IMG/VR virus record: IMGVR_UViG_3300032242_000420
Span: 1 to 34,430 of that record
Length of the DNA stretch: 34,430 bases
Strand: one strand, 5' to 3'
Source of the DNA: a virus
Of this stretch, positions 6,988 through 15,288 are shown piece after piece. The notes under the pieces are model-generated. The model did not search any database. It saw only the letters and a program-made list of their open reading frames with translations, and was not told where the DNA came from. The position numbers and the translations under genes are program-made. Each line of letters starts with the position of its first letter. The stretch's first letter is position 1.

Positions 6988-8252
6988 AATTAAAAGAAGT
7001 ACAACAACTAACAGAGGCTACTAGACAAGAACAGGCCAATACAAGGGCAAGTCAACAGTTTAATAGTACTGTTATTTCTCAATTGATTGCAGGTATAGAT
7101 CAAGGTTTAAAGAATGGCACTATTGTTTCGGCAAAACCTGCACAAAGTACGGCAGCACCTACAAATTGGCCCAGTGGAACAAATACTTGGACGGCTTCTA
7201 ACCAGCAAACTCCTGCACAAATACGTCAACAAAAGCAAGCAGCGGCAGCAAAAACAGCGCAATCTCAAATGGCAAAGAATTCGGCAGCACCAACTGCAAC
7301 GGCAGCACCTGAAACACCTGAACAAAAACGTATAAGATTACAAAAGGCAGCGACACAAACTGCTAGAACAGGTATGACTCCTAAACCGGCCGCGCCGCAG
7401 CCCGCAGCACCGCAATTTAAAGGTCCTAAAGTAAATGGATTGCAGGTTCGTAATATGGGAGAAGGTAAAAAATTTAATAGATTAAATAGAATATTTGAAA
7501 ATCTTGTAAATATCAACGAATTAGCAGGTGCACCTACTCAAAGTATTAGCCAGTATATACAGGCACAACTTCCAATAATAACAAAAAGTAAACTATTCAA
7601 TACTTCTCCCTATAAAGAATCAATTGCAAAAATTGCCGATGAAGTTGAATCTACATATGCCAAAGACAAGGGGCAATCTGCATTAAACAAATTGGCTGAT
7701 TTTAGTTGGGGCGCACTAACAGAAAAAAACCCTTTAAAAGGACAGGGTGGTGTCTCAGCACAAACAGCACAAAATCAATTGGCACCCAATTCAGTAACAC
7801 AAACCGCACCTGAAACACCTGAACAAGAAAGACAATCCAAAATTGGTGTAAAACAAATTAACAAAATTATACCTACATTACGTAAACGAGATTTATTAAG
7901 TGTTAAGAAAAATATTGATAATACATTAACGAGTAGAGGGTCGGCCACTGCTGCAACTAATACACCTGCGCCCGGCAATAACGCTTTTGGACAAATGGCA
8001 GGTCAATTATCAGGGGCTAATACTAGTAAATCATCAACCGGTGGAACAACTACAACAACTCCAACTGGTAGAGTTCATACTGCTGCTAAAACAAACGCAT
8101 CGGCGCAATCTACAGAAACTCCACCGGCAGCAGATAATACAGTAAGAATGCCAAAAGGTAAAGTCAGAGCAGCAAGAGAAGGTGGAGTTACCCCTGAAGA
8201 ACAAGCAAAGTTTGATGAAAAAGTCAAGCAAGCAATGGCTAATCAAAAATAA
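6984..8252 (+). CDS. Low-complexity Ala/Gln/Thr/Pro-rich protein, probable prohead/internal protein
   Basis: A 422-residue protein of low complexity, dominated by Ala, Gln, Thr and Pro. It begins MKLKEVQQLTEATRQ; the LTE|A at residues 9-12 fits the T4 prohead protease consensus (L/I-x-E before A/G/S). Two diverged internal copies of a segment ending in APETPEQ are present (about 7246-7330 and 7758-7832). The only ordered-looking part is residues 160-260. The C-terminus is charged (VTPEEQAKFDEKVKQ). The GTG start overlaps the preceding stop. Composition, late promoter context and the cleavage-like site suggest a scaffold or internal head protein; this is inference. Confidence 0.6.
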   Translation: MKLKEVQQLTEATRQEQANTRASQQFNSTVISQLIAGIDQGLKNGTIVSAKPAQSTAAPTNWPSGTNTWTASNQQTPAQIRQQKQAAAAKTAQSQMAKNSAAPTATAAPETPEQKRIRLQKAATQTARTGMTPKPAAPQPAAPQFKGPKVNGLQVRNMGEGKKFNRLNRIFENLVNINELAGAPTQSISQYIQAQLPIITKSKLFNTSPYKESIAKIADEVESTYAKDKGQSALNKLADFSWGALTEKNPLKGQGGVSAQTAQNQLAPNSVTQTAPETPEQERQSKIGVKQINKIIPTLRKRDLLSVKKNIDNTLTSRGSATAATNTPAPGNNAFGQMAGQLSGANTSKSSTGGTTTTTPTGRVHTAAKTNASAQSTETPPAADNTVRMPKGKVRAAREGGVTPEEQAKFDEKVKQAMANQK

Positions 8253-8283
8253 TTAACCAAAACCGACTTTTTTTCGTTCCAGG

Positions 8284-8291
8284 CATAAATA
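8284..8291 (+). promoter_or_regulatory. Late-type promoter motif, structural gene at 8336
   Basis: CATAAATA, 45 bases before the ATG, with a hairpin and AAAGGAA between. Confidence 0.7.
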
Positions 8292-8321
8292 AGTGTATGA
8301 AGCAGTAGGCTTCAACTTATT
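8288..8321 (+). promoter_or_regulatory. Hairpin leader of structural gene at 8336
   Basis: Inner stem TGAAGC (8298-8303) with GCTTCA (8309-8314), loop AGTAG; outer arms AATAAGT (8288-8294) and ACTTATT (8315-8321) are also complementary. The ribosome site AAAGGAA follows directly. Confidence 0.6.
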
Positions 8322-8335
8322 AAAGGAATTTTAAA

Positions 8336-8725
8336 ATGGCACAATTTACAAGAGTTAATGGTGACTTACTACCAGTATTACATTTAGACGCAGCAGCATA
8401 CACAAACAGTGGTGCAAACGCAGTTACTTCAGCAGCTTCAGTTCAACCACAAGGTCCTAAGCTAGACTTCTTCACAGTTACAGCAGCAAGTTCTGGTGCA
8501 TTGACTGGTACTCAAGTTTCACTAGCTATCCAAGCTACTCAGCAATTGGCTACAGTTTACATCTATGAGTTCACAACAGCAGGTCCTGACACATTAGCAA
8601 TGGCTGTATATCCAACAGCAGCATGGACAACTGGCACACTACAAACTGCTATTCGTAACGAATTGGCAAACGCTGGTGTTTCAAACTTAGTAGTTGTTAC
8701 TAGTTCAGCAACATTCACTAACTAA
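8336..8725 (+). CDS. Small Ala/Thr-rich structural protein
   Basis: A 129-residue protein rich in Ala, Thr, Val and Ser with alternating hydrophobics, as in beta-rich virion or head-decoration proteins. It is a single-gene unit: late-type CATAAATA at 8284-8291, a hairpin leader, AAAGGAA seven bases or so before the ATG, and an intrinsic terminator directly after the stop. Isolation with a strong ribosome site and terminator suggests high late expression. Codons look optimised (GCA, ACA, GTT dominate), in keeping with an abundant protein. No family is recognised; decoration protein is a reasonable guess only. Confidence 0.7.
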   Translation: MAQFTRVNGDLLPVLHLDAAAYTNSGANAVTSAASVQPQGPKLDFFTVTAASSGALTGTQVSLAIQATQQLATVYIYEFTTAGPDTLAMAVYPTAAWTTGTLQTAIRNELANAGVSNLVVVTSSATFTN

Positions 8726-8748
8726 TAGTTAGATTTATGTATAAAAGA

Positions 8749-8773
8749 ACCCTAGATTTTCTAGGGTTTTTTT
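8749..8773 (+). terminator. Intrinsic terminator after structural gene at 8336
   Basis: Perfect eight-base stem ACCCTAGA/TCTAGGGT with TTT loop, running into seven T residues. Confidence 0.85.
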
Positions 8774-8779
8774 ACCTCT

Positions 8780-8787
8780 ATTAAATA
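8780..8787 (+). promoter_or_regulatory. Late-type promoter motif variant
   Basis: ATTAAATA directly after the terminator and six bases before ATG 8793; no Shine-Dalgarno. Confidence 0.5.
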
Positions 8788-8792
8788 GTAGT

Positions 8793-9245
8793 ATGAGTTA
8801 CACCATCAGTTGCTATACACTATTTGATATTACACAGACTAATGTACTCAACCGTCACCGTCCCGATATGGACAAAGAATGGCATCACAAACGCAATACA
8901 CAGAGTAATTTTGATACTATTCAGCAAGCAATTTCACTACGTAGTCAGCCAGAAATAGTACGTATTCCAGAAAAAATTCTCATAAGATTTGACGAATTTA
9001 CTGAGTTTGGATTTTTATTTGAACAACAAGATAATGAAACATATCCATGTTGGTCCTTTGATTTTGATGTGCAACATCCCAGTGTATTTTTTGATGGGGT
9101 AAACGAATTAGGTGGATTATATCGTGATTGTGATCGTGTTCCAATGATAAAATGTCACACCGAATGGGATCAACTTCCTGCATTTTTGGACACAAGTGAT
9201 GAATTAAGAAACATATATTTTAAGGTAATAAACAATGATAAGTGA
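8793..9245 (+). CDS. Conserved hypothetical phage protein
   Basis: A 150-residue protein beginning MSYTISCYTLFDITQT, with a centre rich in Phe/Trp/Asp (CWSFDFDVQHPSVFFDG) and TEWDQLPAFLD near residue 126. I recall this pattern from several T4-like environmental phages, without a function. The ATG lies six bases after ATTAAATA (8780-8787) with no Shine-Dalgarno, so it is a candidate for leaderless late expression. Its stop overlaps the start of the next gene by eleven bases, so the pair is probably co-expressed. Confidence 0.75.
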   Translation: MSYTISCYTLFDITQTNVLNRHRPDMDKEWHHKRNTQSNFDTIQQAISLRSQPEIVRIPEKILIRFDEFTEFGFLFEQQDNETYPCWSFDFDVQHPSVFFDGVNELGGLYRDCDRVPMIKCHTEWDQLPAFLDTSDELRNIYFKVINNDK

Positions 9246-9711
9246 TAAACTACTACGAAAGTTAACTAAAACTATCCCAGACTCTGAATTAAAAAGACTT
9301 AGTGAATTATCAATTGTTCAAGGACCAGATGGTTCATATTTTCTGTTTAATAAATATTCAATTAAAAAAAATAATGGATACTATATAGTTGAAATTGATA
9401 GAATTGCAAGTACTATTTCATTTAATCTATTAAAAAATGCAGTAGCCTGGTGCACCTATGATAAACGTAATAACATATACGAAACAAATAGGATATACAA
9501 CCTTGATAACAAGTTGTCTAGCATAGATGCTGCTATTCTGGTACATCAGAAATTGGCAAAAAAGGCTAAAAATTTAGAAGAAAAATTGATTTACTTAGCC
9601 AAATTGGGTGAAGAAAAAATGGAGAAAAAACAAATATTAGAAGAACTGGACAACTATGTTGCTAGTTCTAAGATTTGGCAGGACAAACAGTTCAACATGA
9701 AATCCGCATAA
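9235..9711 (+). CDS. Conserved hypothetical phage protein
   Basis: A 158-residue protein overlapping the end of the previous gene. The first half is mixed alpha/beta (DGSYFLFNKYSI, then NLLKNAVAWCTYDKR around residues 62-76); the second half is a charged helical or coiled-coil region (LAKKAKNLEEKLIYLAKLGEEKMEKKQ). I recall the NAVAWCTYD core from related phages, where it is unannotated. The gene is Lys- and Asn-rich and very A/T-rich. Probably a virion-associated or late protein by context; function unknown. Confidence 0.7.
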   Translation: MISDKLLRKLTKTIPDSELKRLSELSIVQGPDGSYFLFNKYSIKKNNGYYIVEIDRIASTISFNLLKNAVAWCTYDKRNNIYETNRIYNLDNKLSSIDAAILVHQKLAKKAKNLEEKLIYLAKLGEEKMEKKQILEELDNYVASSKIWQDKQFNMKSA

Positions 9712-9724
9712 TAAAGAAAGAAAA

Positions 9725-9732
9725 GATAAATA
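9725..9732 (+). promoter_or_regulatory. Late-type promoter motif
   Basis: GATAAATA, 28 bases before ATG 9760. Confidence 0.65.
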
Positions 9733-9759
9733 TATTATATATTTCTCTGGAATACAACT

Positions 9760-10473
9760 ATGAAACTAAACGAATTAAACAACAATCGCCGTGCTTACTC
9801 TACTAAAGTTCTAAAAGAACAGTACGAGATGCCATTCAATGTAGATAACATGAGTATGTCATCTACAAGAACCATGCTTACAAAAGTGCGCGGTTTGATG
9901 AACGAGTCAAAGCAATCACATGACTATCACAATAGTCAAGCATCAAGTTCTTATATGAAGTTGGTGTTTATGGAGCAAGCACTTAGTGACCATTACAATG
10001 AACTACGTTCACTTCCACAGCCAAGAATCATGGTTGAGAACGAAGAAGTTGAGAAGTCACAAGTTGTTCTAGCAGCACAAGACATGGTAGACCAAGTACA
10101 AAAGATGCTTGAAGATGTTGGCCAAATGCAAGTTAAAGAATTACCTGCATTAGTATCAAGCATTGAAAGTGAAATTGGTGTTAACGAAAGTCAAACATAC
10201 AATGACGCAGTTTCAGCACAGTTAGATACATTATCTGCTGCATTGAAAGAATCATCAACTGCATTGAAGAATGCATTGAATGGTTTAACTGGACAAGCAG
10301 TAGACGCAGCATTTGATGCTGGTGCAGACTTGGGAGCAGAAGCAGGTGTTGATGCAGGCATGGATGCTGGTGCTGAAATGGGTGCAGAAGAACCCGCAGG
10401 AGAAGAAATTCCTCCCCCAACCGAAGAACCTGAAATGGCCCCATCAGGTGGCGTTGGTAGAGCAAAGAGATAA
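9760..10473 (+). CDS. Conserved virion-associated protein with acidic, Gly/Ala-rich C-terminus
   Basis: A 237-residue protein starting MKLNELNNNRRAYSTKVLKEQ. Residues 30-180 are helical with MLTKVRGLMNES and YMKLVFMEQAL, patterns I recall from proteins of marine T4-like phages annotated as virion structural. The C-terminal 50 residues are Gly/Ala/Asp/Glu-rich (DAGADLGAEAG repeats) then Pro-rich, ending GRAKR. A GATAAATA motif 28 bases upstream and a weak TGGA ribosome site support late expression. The next gene starts one base after its stop. A scaffold-like or core role is plausible from the acidic helical character, but not shown. Confidence 0.7.
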   Translation: MKLNELNNNRRAYSTKVLKEQYEMPFNVDNMSMSSTRTMLTKVRGLMNESKQSHDYHNSQASSSYMKLVFMEQALSDHYNELRSLPQPRIMVENEEVEKSQVVLAAQDMVDQVQKMLEDVGQMQVKELPALVSSIESEIGVNESQTYNDAVSAQLDTLSAALKESSTALKNALNGLTGQAVDAAFDAGADLGAEAGVDAGMDAGAEMGAEEPAGEEIPPPTEEPEMAPSGGVGRAKR

Positions 10474-10474
10474 T

Positions 10475-10813
10475 ATGTTCCTCTTTGAACTTGATGGTGC
10501 AGATCCGTTAAGTACTAAACTTATCGTTCTTGTCAATCAACTTAAGTCTGATGTTGAGAACGGTATAGTAGATCCTAGTAGTTATACAACGGAAGAATTC
10601 TTAGAATATCTACAAGATAAGGGTGACATTGTTTTAGATGTCACCGACTTGTATGATATGATTAAGAACCCGCCGTTGAATACACTTATCAAAAATATAC
10701 AAGGTGATAAAGTTATCTTCAAAGGACATGATGATACACAAGCAGCACCTGATCAAACACAAAGTCAACAAGTTGTACAACAAATGGCACAAAGTGCTAT
10801 GCCAACACAATGA
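10475..10813 (+). CDS. Conserved small phage protein, Gln-rich tail
   Basis: A 112-residue protein. The frame is open upstream to 10313 inside the preceding gene, but ATG 10475 lies one base after that gene's stop and gives a sensible N-terminus (MFLFELDGADPLS), so I start it there. Residues 1-85 look like a compact helical domain (TTEEFLEYLQDKG, LYDMIKNPPLNTLI); the last 25 are Gln/Ala/Thr-rich and disordered-looking. Its stop overlaps the IscA-like start as ATGA. Likely belongs functionally with the preceding virion-associated protein; function unknown. Confidence 0.7.
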   Translation: MFLFELDGADPLSTKLIVLVNQLKSDVENGIVDPSSYTTEEFLEYLQDKGDIVLDVTDLYDMIKNPPLNTLIKNIQGDKVIFKGHDDTQAAPDQTQSQQVVQQMAQSAMPTQ

Positions 10814-11130
10814 TAACTGTTACAGACAAAGCAACAAACAAAGTAAAACAAACACTCGCAAAACGAGGCAAAGGATTAGGAATCAGAATAGGCGTCAAAA
10901 CGACAGGCTGTTCTGGTTTAGCCTATGTGCTTGAGTATGTTGATCAACCGTTGCCGGAAGATATAAAAATTGACTGTGATGGTTGCTTACTATATGTTGA
11001 CCCAAAAAGTTGTGCTTATCTTCAAGGTATGACAATAGATTATGTACGTAATGGACTTAATGAAGGGTTTGAATTTCGTAACCCAAATGAACGTGATAGA
11101 TGCGGGTGCGGCGAGAGTTTCAGAGTATAA
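10810..11130 (+). CDS. iscA: A-type iron-sulfur carrier protein, IscA/HesB-like
   Basis: A 106-residue A-type Fe-S assembly protein. The three ligand cysteines are present in their family positions: C34 in TTGCSGLAYV, and C98 and C100 in RCGCGESF. The family core YVDPKS and LNEGFEFRNPN is also intact. Length matches bacterial IscA/ErpA/SufA. Such proteins accept a 2Fe-2S or 4Fe-4S cluster and pass it to apo-enzymes. It overlaps the upstream gene by four bases (ATGA), so it is translated with late-type genes. It is an auxiliary metabolic gene that might mature a Fe-S enzyme of phage or host; no Fe-S client is obvious in this window apart from possible nucleases. Confidence 0.93.
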   Translation: MITVTDKATNKVKQTLAKRGKGLGIRIGVKTTGCSGLAYVLEYVDQPLPEDIKIDCDGCLLYVDPKSCAYLQGMTIDYVRNGLNEGFEFRNPNERDRCGCGESFRV

Positions 11131-11139
11131 CCAAACTAT

Positions 11140-11168
11140 TTGCTTTTCACCATACAGTTTGATATAAT
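11140..11168 (+). promoter_or_regulatory. Sigma70-like early promoter of RecB-like nuclease
   Basis: TTGCTT (11140-11145), 17 bases, TATAAT (11163-11168). ATG 11176 is eight bases downstream, so the transcript has almost no leader. Confidence 0.7.
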
Positions 11169-11175
11169 TGACTTG

Positions 11176-11862
11176 ATGTACAATCCAAACAAATACAAAT
11201 ACGAAGCAATCAAACGAATAGATACTCCCGAAGGTCGTAGATATGCTACACCCGATGGTGAGAAACTTCCCAGTGTCACTACTATCTTAGACGCTACTAA
11301 ATCAGAAGAAAGCAAAAAAGCACTTAACGAGTGGCGTAAACGAATGGGCCCTCAAAAGGCACAAGCAATTACAACTGAAGCAGCAAATCGTGGAACACGA
11401 ATGCATAAGTTTCTTGAGGATTACATTAAGACAGGTGTAATTACTGAATCTGGTAGTAATCCCTACAGTATTCAAAGTCACAAGATGGCACAGACTATTA
11501 TTACTGAAGGTCTTAGTAACTGTACTGAATATTGGGGAACAGAAGTTCCGTTATATTTCCCTAGAATTTATGCAGGTACAACAGACTTGGTGGGAATACA
11601 TGATGGCGATGAGTCCATAATGGATCACAAGCAAACGAACAAACCTAAAAAGCGTGAGTGGATTGATGATTATTTTGTTCAGTTAGCAGCGTATGCTAAT
11701 GCTCACAATGAAGTACACGGTACAAAAATACGCAAAGGTGTCATTTTTATGTGTTCTGCTGATAATAACTATCAAGAATTCATATTAGAAGGTAGTGATT
11801 TTGACAAATATAGTGACATGTGGTTTAAGCGAGTAGAGCAGTTTTACATGAAATACCTATAG
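11176..11862 (+). CDS. PD-(D/E)XK exonuclease, RecB/Cas4/MGME1-like
   Basis: A 228-residue PD-(D/E)XK nuclease. Motifs seen are RGTRMHKFLE (72-81), AGTTDLVG with D137, the catalytic MDHKQT (D150-x-K152) and the QLAAY helix (Q169, Y173), in the order found in RecB-type and mitochondrial MGME1-type exonucleases. The frame extends up to a TTG at 11140, but ATG 11176 is preferred because the extension has no ribosome site and contains the -10 box of a promoter (TTGCTT-17-TATAAT). The ATG is eight bases after that -10, so a nearly leaderless early mRNA is predicted. Likely role: processing of ssDNA ends in replication or recombination. Confidence 0.85.
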   Translation: MYNPNKYKYEAIKRIDTPEGRRYATPDGEKLPSVTTILDATKSEESKKALNEWRKRMGPQKAQAITTEAANRGTRMHKFLEDYIKTGVITESGSNPYSIQSHKMAQTIITEGLSNCTEYWGTEVPLYFPRIYAGTTDLVGIHDGDESIMDHKQTNKPKKREWIDDYFVQLAAYANAHNEVHGTKIRKGVIFMCSADNNYQEFILEGSDFDKYSDMWFKRVEQFYMKYL

Positions 11863-11880
11863 CAGTTAAGTCGTTATTAT

Positions 11881-11888
11881 GATAAATA
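11881..11888 (+). promoter_or_regulatory. Late-type promoter motif, tail fibre gene
   Basis: GATAAATA, 26 bases before ATG 11914; overlaps the left arm of the inverted repeat at 11886-11915. The following AGTGTA is shared with the motif at 8284. Confidence 0.65.
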
Positions 11889-11915
11889 AGTGTAAACGTG
11901 AAGAATTACACTTAT
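11886..11915 (+). repeat. Inverted repeat spanning promoter edge and fibre start codon
   Basis: Perfect 10-base arms: ATAAGTGTAA (11886-11895) and TTACACTTAT (11906-11915), ten-base spacer. The right arm includes the A and T of ATG 11914. Confidence 0.6.
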
Positions 11916-14900
11916 GGCCATAGTACAAATCAGTAAAATCCAACAACGAGCAGGTAATCTAGTTGATTTACCACAATTAGACAATGCTGAATTCGGCTGG
12001 GCTACCGATGAAAATAGACTTTTCATTGGAAGAACCGGAAACACTTATGCAAATGAGAATATTGAAGTATTGACTTCATATTCTAATATTAGTTTCAGTC
12101 AAATTAAAGGCAGTGACGGTGCCAATTTTAATATAACTGCACCATTAAGTAGCGGACAAATATTAACATATGTATCCAGTACAAATACATGGGAAAACTA
12201 TAAAGGAACTACTGCTCAATTAGATGGTAGTAAACTTCAATTAGGTGATGTGGCTAACATCTCTATGCTAGGCGGAGCAATAGCCTATATATTAGAAACT
12301 GATGGTTTAGGTAATTTATCTTGGACACCAAAGGGTACATTATACACAAGTATTAAAGCATTATCTAATGCAAATCCTATTGTGATGTCCGTACCAAATA
12401 CAACACCTTATGTTAATGGTACAGTAGTTACTATTACAGGCGTTGCTGGAACAAATGCTAATTCTATTGTTAATGGTCAATCATTTTATATAACTCTTGC
12501 TAATGATTATCCTACTAGTGGTAATGTTAAATTATATACTGACTTGGCAAGAACTACAGGGGCAAATGGATATTATTTAACTGCTACAGCAAATACTGGT
12601 ATTGCTACTGCTGTTATTGCAGGTGGAGGAACTGGTTCCGGTCAAGCAGCAGGTTCAAATACTACTGTACAATTCAACGATCAAAATATTTCAAATGGTG
12701 TAGCAGGTTTTACTTTTGATAAAACTTCTACTACATTAACAGTTGCTACCGGTAACATAATAACAGGTAATGTTCTTGCAAATACTAGTATTACTGCACC
12801 AAGCTTAGTTTCAAATATTGCTACTGGTACAGCACCAATTATAGTTACAAGCACAACATTAGTCCCTAACTTATTTGTAGCACGTGCTAACGTTTCTGAA
12901 TATGCTAATACCGCACTAACTACAACTGGAACATGGTATCCAATATTTGTAAATGCAACCTCAGGTAATTTAGCACAAGGTGCTAATGCAAACTTATCAT
13001 TTAATGCAGCGACAGGTAATTTAAGTACTACATTATTAAATGTAACCGGTAACGCTAATACAGGTAACTTAGGTACAACTACATTAATTGCTACCACTGG
13101 CAATATTACTACAATCAATAGTGGATTGATGAAGAACAGTACAAGTAATATCACTATCGCTAGTGCCGGAAATGTTTCTACATTCATTGGTGGCAATGCT
13201 ACAGCACAATTAGTGATAACAGCATCTGGTGCTAATATCGCAGGTACTGCTAACATAGTTGGTAATGCTAATGTAGGTAATTTGGGAACAGCAGGACAAA
13301 TTGTATCTTCTATCGCTACCGGAACTGCACCATTAACTATTTCAAGTACCACTCGTGTTGCAAACTTAAATGTAAATTATGCAAATGTAGCAGATTACGT
13401 TGTTGTGACTAACCAATCTACGGGAATTTACTATCCAACATTCGTAAATGCAAATACTACTGGTAATTATGCATACGCAAGTAACACACTAATTAGTGCT
13501 AACTTAGCAAACGGGGCAATAATTGCTACTACTTTTGTTGGTAATATTCTTGGCAATATTGGTGGTATATTAGCAAATGGAACTAGTAATGTAAGTATAC
13601 CTTCAGTTAATGGTAATGTTAATTTAACAGCAGTTGGTAACACAACATTAACAGTTACTGGCACTGGTGCTAATATAGTTGGTACGGCAAATGTTTCTGG
13701 CAACGCTAACGTAGGTAATTTGGGTACTGCTCAAGTTCTTGCTAGTGCTAATGTAACTGCTCCGCAACTGATTTCTAATGTTGCAACAGGTACAGCACCT
13801 TTCGTAGTAACATCAACTACACAAGTTGCAAATCTAAATGTAGCAAATGCAGGTTTGGCAACATATGCAACAACTGCAAATGCAGTAGCAGGTGCTAACG
13901 TAAGTGGTCAAGTAGGTAACGCATTAGTAGCAGGTACCGTTTACACAAATGCACAACCAAATATTAATAGTGTTGGAACGTTGACTGGATTGACTGTTTC
14001 AGGTAATATCAATAGCACAGCTAATATACTTGCTAATGCAATTTTAGGCAACAGTGCTGGGTGGGGCAACTTATCAATTACAGGAAAAATAGGAATTTCA
14101 GGTGATTATAACTCCGGCGGAATTATTGATATTGTAGGTGGCAACGGTAACGCATCTGGATATACAGTCGGTGGATATGTACAGCTTAGAGGTGGGAATG
14201 CGCTTGGCATCGCCGGCGCTGCTACTCTTGCTGGTGGTACTGCTGACGGCACAGGTGCTCAAGTCTTGGCGCGCGGTGGAACCTCTGCTGGGGTTGGTTT
14301 AGGTGCAGGCACTGGTGGTAATTTAGAAATGAAGGCGGGCACAAGTGTTGGAACTGATTACGCCGGCGGTATTACTTTTATTGGAGGTGGTGCTGGAACT
14401 GGTGCCGGCACACCCGGTAATGTAGTTATTCAAGTTGCCACCGCGTTGTCCACAGGAACAACTACTCAAACTCTATCTAATATTATTGTTGTTACTAGTA
14501 CGGGCGCAAATATTACTGGAACTGCAAACATAAGTGGCAATGCTAACATTGGTAATTTAGGTACAACAAGAGTGCTAGCAAGTGGTAACATAACTGCTAC
14601 ACAACTAATATCTAACGTTGCAACCGGCACTGCTCCTTTAGTAGTTACAAGCACAACACAAGTGGCTAACTTATCAGTAGCTACAGCAGGTAGTGCAACT
14701 ACGGCAGGTACTGTAACAACAAACGCACAGCCAAACATCACTAGTGTAAGTGCATCGTTTACCAATCTTACATTTGCTAATGCACAAACTATTAGTGGCA
14801 ACAACATGACACTTACTACAGGTGCAAATACATTACTTGGAACTATTACTGGTAATTGGTCATTGAGTGCTGGTAGTAAATTACAAGCAACATATGCTGA

Positions 14901-15261
14901 CTTGGCAGAATACTATGAAGCAGATCAACCATATGAGCCAGGTACTGTTGTGGCATTTGGTGGTGATAAAGAGGTTACACTAGCAGAATCATTAACTCCA
15001 AAAGTAGCAGGTGTAGTATCAACTAACCCTGCATATGTAATGAATTCAACATGCAAGGGTGAACATATTGTAGCACTAGCATTGCAAGGTCGTGTACCGT
15101 GTAAAGTGCGCGGAACTATACATAAAGGTGATATGTTAGTAAGTGCTGGTGGAGGTTATGCTCGCCCATCATCATTGCCATTAATGGGCACTGTTATTGG
15201 CAAAGCACTAGAAAACTTTGAAGGCGAAGGCGTTATTGAAGTTGCGATTGGCAGACTTTAA
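11914..15261 (+). CDS. Large repetitive tail fibre/adhesin protein
   Basis: A 1115-residue protein. The N-terminus (AIVQISKIQQRAGNLVDLP, then EFGWATDENRLFIG) is the short beta module found at the base of many phage fibres. Residues about 290-930 are Asn/Thr/Ala/Gly-rich beta repeats, with four recognisable copies built on SNVATGTAP-VVTSTTQVANLNV and GTANVSGNANVGNLGT. A Gly-rich, more GC-rich section occupies roughly residues 727-860. The C-terminal domain from about residue 992 (YADLAEYYEADQPYEPGTVVAFGG to VAIGRL) is a common fibre-tip domain resembling the Peptidase_G2 intramolecular chaperone type. Its start codon lies in the arm of an inverted repeat with a late-type promoter. Probable receptor-binding protein. 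Confidence 0.8.
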   Translation: MAIVQISKIQQRAGNLVDLPQLDNAEFGWATDENRLFIGRTGNTYANENIEVLTSYSNISFSQIKGSDGANFNITAPLSSGQILTYVSSTNTWENYKGTTAQLDGSKLQLGDVANISMLGGAIAYILETDGLGNLSWTPKGTLYTSIKALSNANPIVMSVPNTTPYVNGTVVTITGVAGTNANSIVNGQSFYITLANDYPTSGNVKLYTDLARTTGANGYYLTATANTGIATAVIAGGGTGSGQAAGSNTTVQFNDQNISNGVAGFTFDKTSTTLTVATGNIITGNVLANTSITAPSLVSNIATGTAPIIVTSTTLVPNLFVARANVSEYANTALTTTGTWYPIFVNATSGNLAQGANANLSFNAATGNLSTTLLNVTGNANTGNLGTTTLIATTGNITTINSGLMKNSTSNITIASAGNVSTFIGGNATAQLVITASGANIAGTANIVGNANVGNLGTAGQIVSSIATGTAPLTISSTTRVANLNVNYANVADYVVVTNQSTGIYYPTFVNANTTGNYAYASNTLISANLANGAIIATTFVGNILGNIGGILANGTSNVSIPSVNGNVNLTAVGNTTLTVTGTGANIVGTANVSGNANVGNLGTAQVLASANVTAPQLISNVATGTAPFVVTSTTQVANLNVANAGLATYATTANAVAGANVSGQVGNALVAGTVYTNAQPNINSVGTLTGLTVSGNINSTANILANAILGNSAGWGNLSITGKIGISGDYNSGGIIDIVGGNGNASGYTVGGYVQLRGGNALGIAGAATLAGGTADGTGAQVLARGGTSAGVGLGAGTGGNLEMKAGTSVGTDYAGGITFIGGGAGTGAGTPGNVVIQVATALSTGTTTQTLSNIIVVTSTGANITGTANISGNANIGNLGTTRVLASGNITATQLISNVATGTAPLVVTSTTQVANLSVATAGSATTAGTVTTNAQPNITSVSASFTNLTFANAQTISGNNMTLTTGANTLLGTITGNWSLSAGSKLQATYADLAEYYEADQPYEPGTVVAFGGDKEVTLAESLTPKVAGVVSTNPAYVMNSTCKGEHIVALALQGRVPCKVRGTIHKGDMLVSAGGGYARPSSLPLMGTVIGKALENFEGEGVIEVAIGRL
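12791..12880 (+). repeat. Fibre repeat, copy 1 (partial)
   Basis: Encodes the TAPSLVSNIATGTAP-TSTTLVPNL version of the fibre repeat; lacks the NVGNLGT half. Confidence 0.55.
13243..13375 (+). repeat. Fibre repeat, copy 2
   Basis: Encodes GTANIVGNANVGNLGT then SIATGTAP-SSTTRVANLNV. Confidence 0.6.
13681..13845 (+). repeat. Fibre repeat, copy 3
   Basis: Encodes GTANVSGNANVGNLGT then LISNVATGTAP-TSTTQVANLNV; closest to copy 4. Confidence 0.65.
14518..14682 (+). repeat. Fibre repeat, copy 4
   Basis: Encodes GTANISGNANIGNLGT then LISNVATGTAP-TSTTQVANLSV. Copies 3 and 4 flank the Gly-rich, GC-richer section. Confidence 0.65.
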
Positions 15262-15262
15262 T

Positions 15263-15270
15263 AATAAATA
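15263..15270 (+). promoter_or_regulatory. Late-type promoter motif
   Basis: AATAAATA two bases after the fibre stop and 19 before ATG 15289; ATAGGAAT ribosome site between. Confidence 0.55.
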
Positions 15271-15288
15271 AGATATAGGAATAATAAA

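Noticed and set aside
10313-10474. Upstream extension of the gene at 10475
   Set aside because: It lies wholly inside the preceding gene; ATG 10475 directly follows that gene's stop.
12681-13352. Long minus-strand open frame of 223 codons
   Set aside because: It is the mirror of the repetitive fibre gene; the product is a Val/Pro/Ala-rich artefact with no ribosome site.
12791-14682. Repeats suggesting a CRISPR array or tandem DNA repeat
   Set aside because: Copies are diverged, in frame, irregularly spaced and encode a fibre motif.
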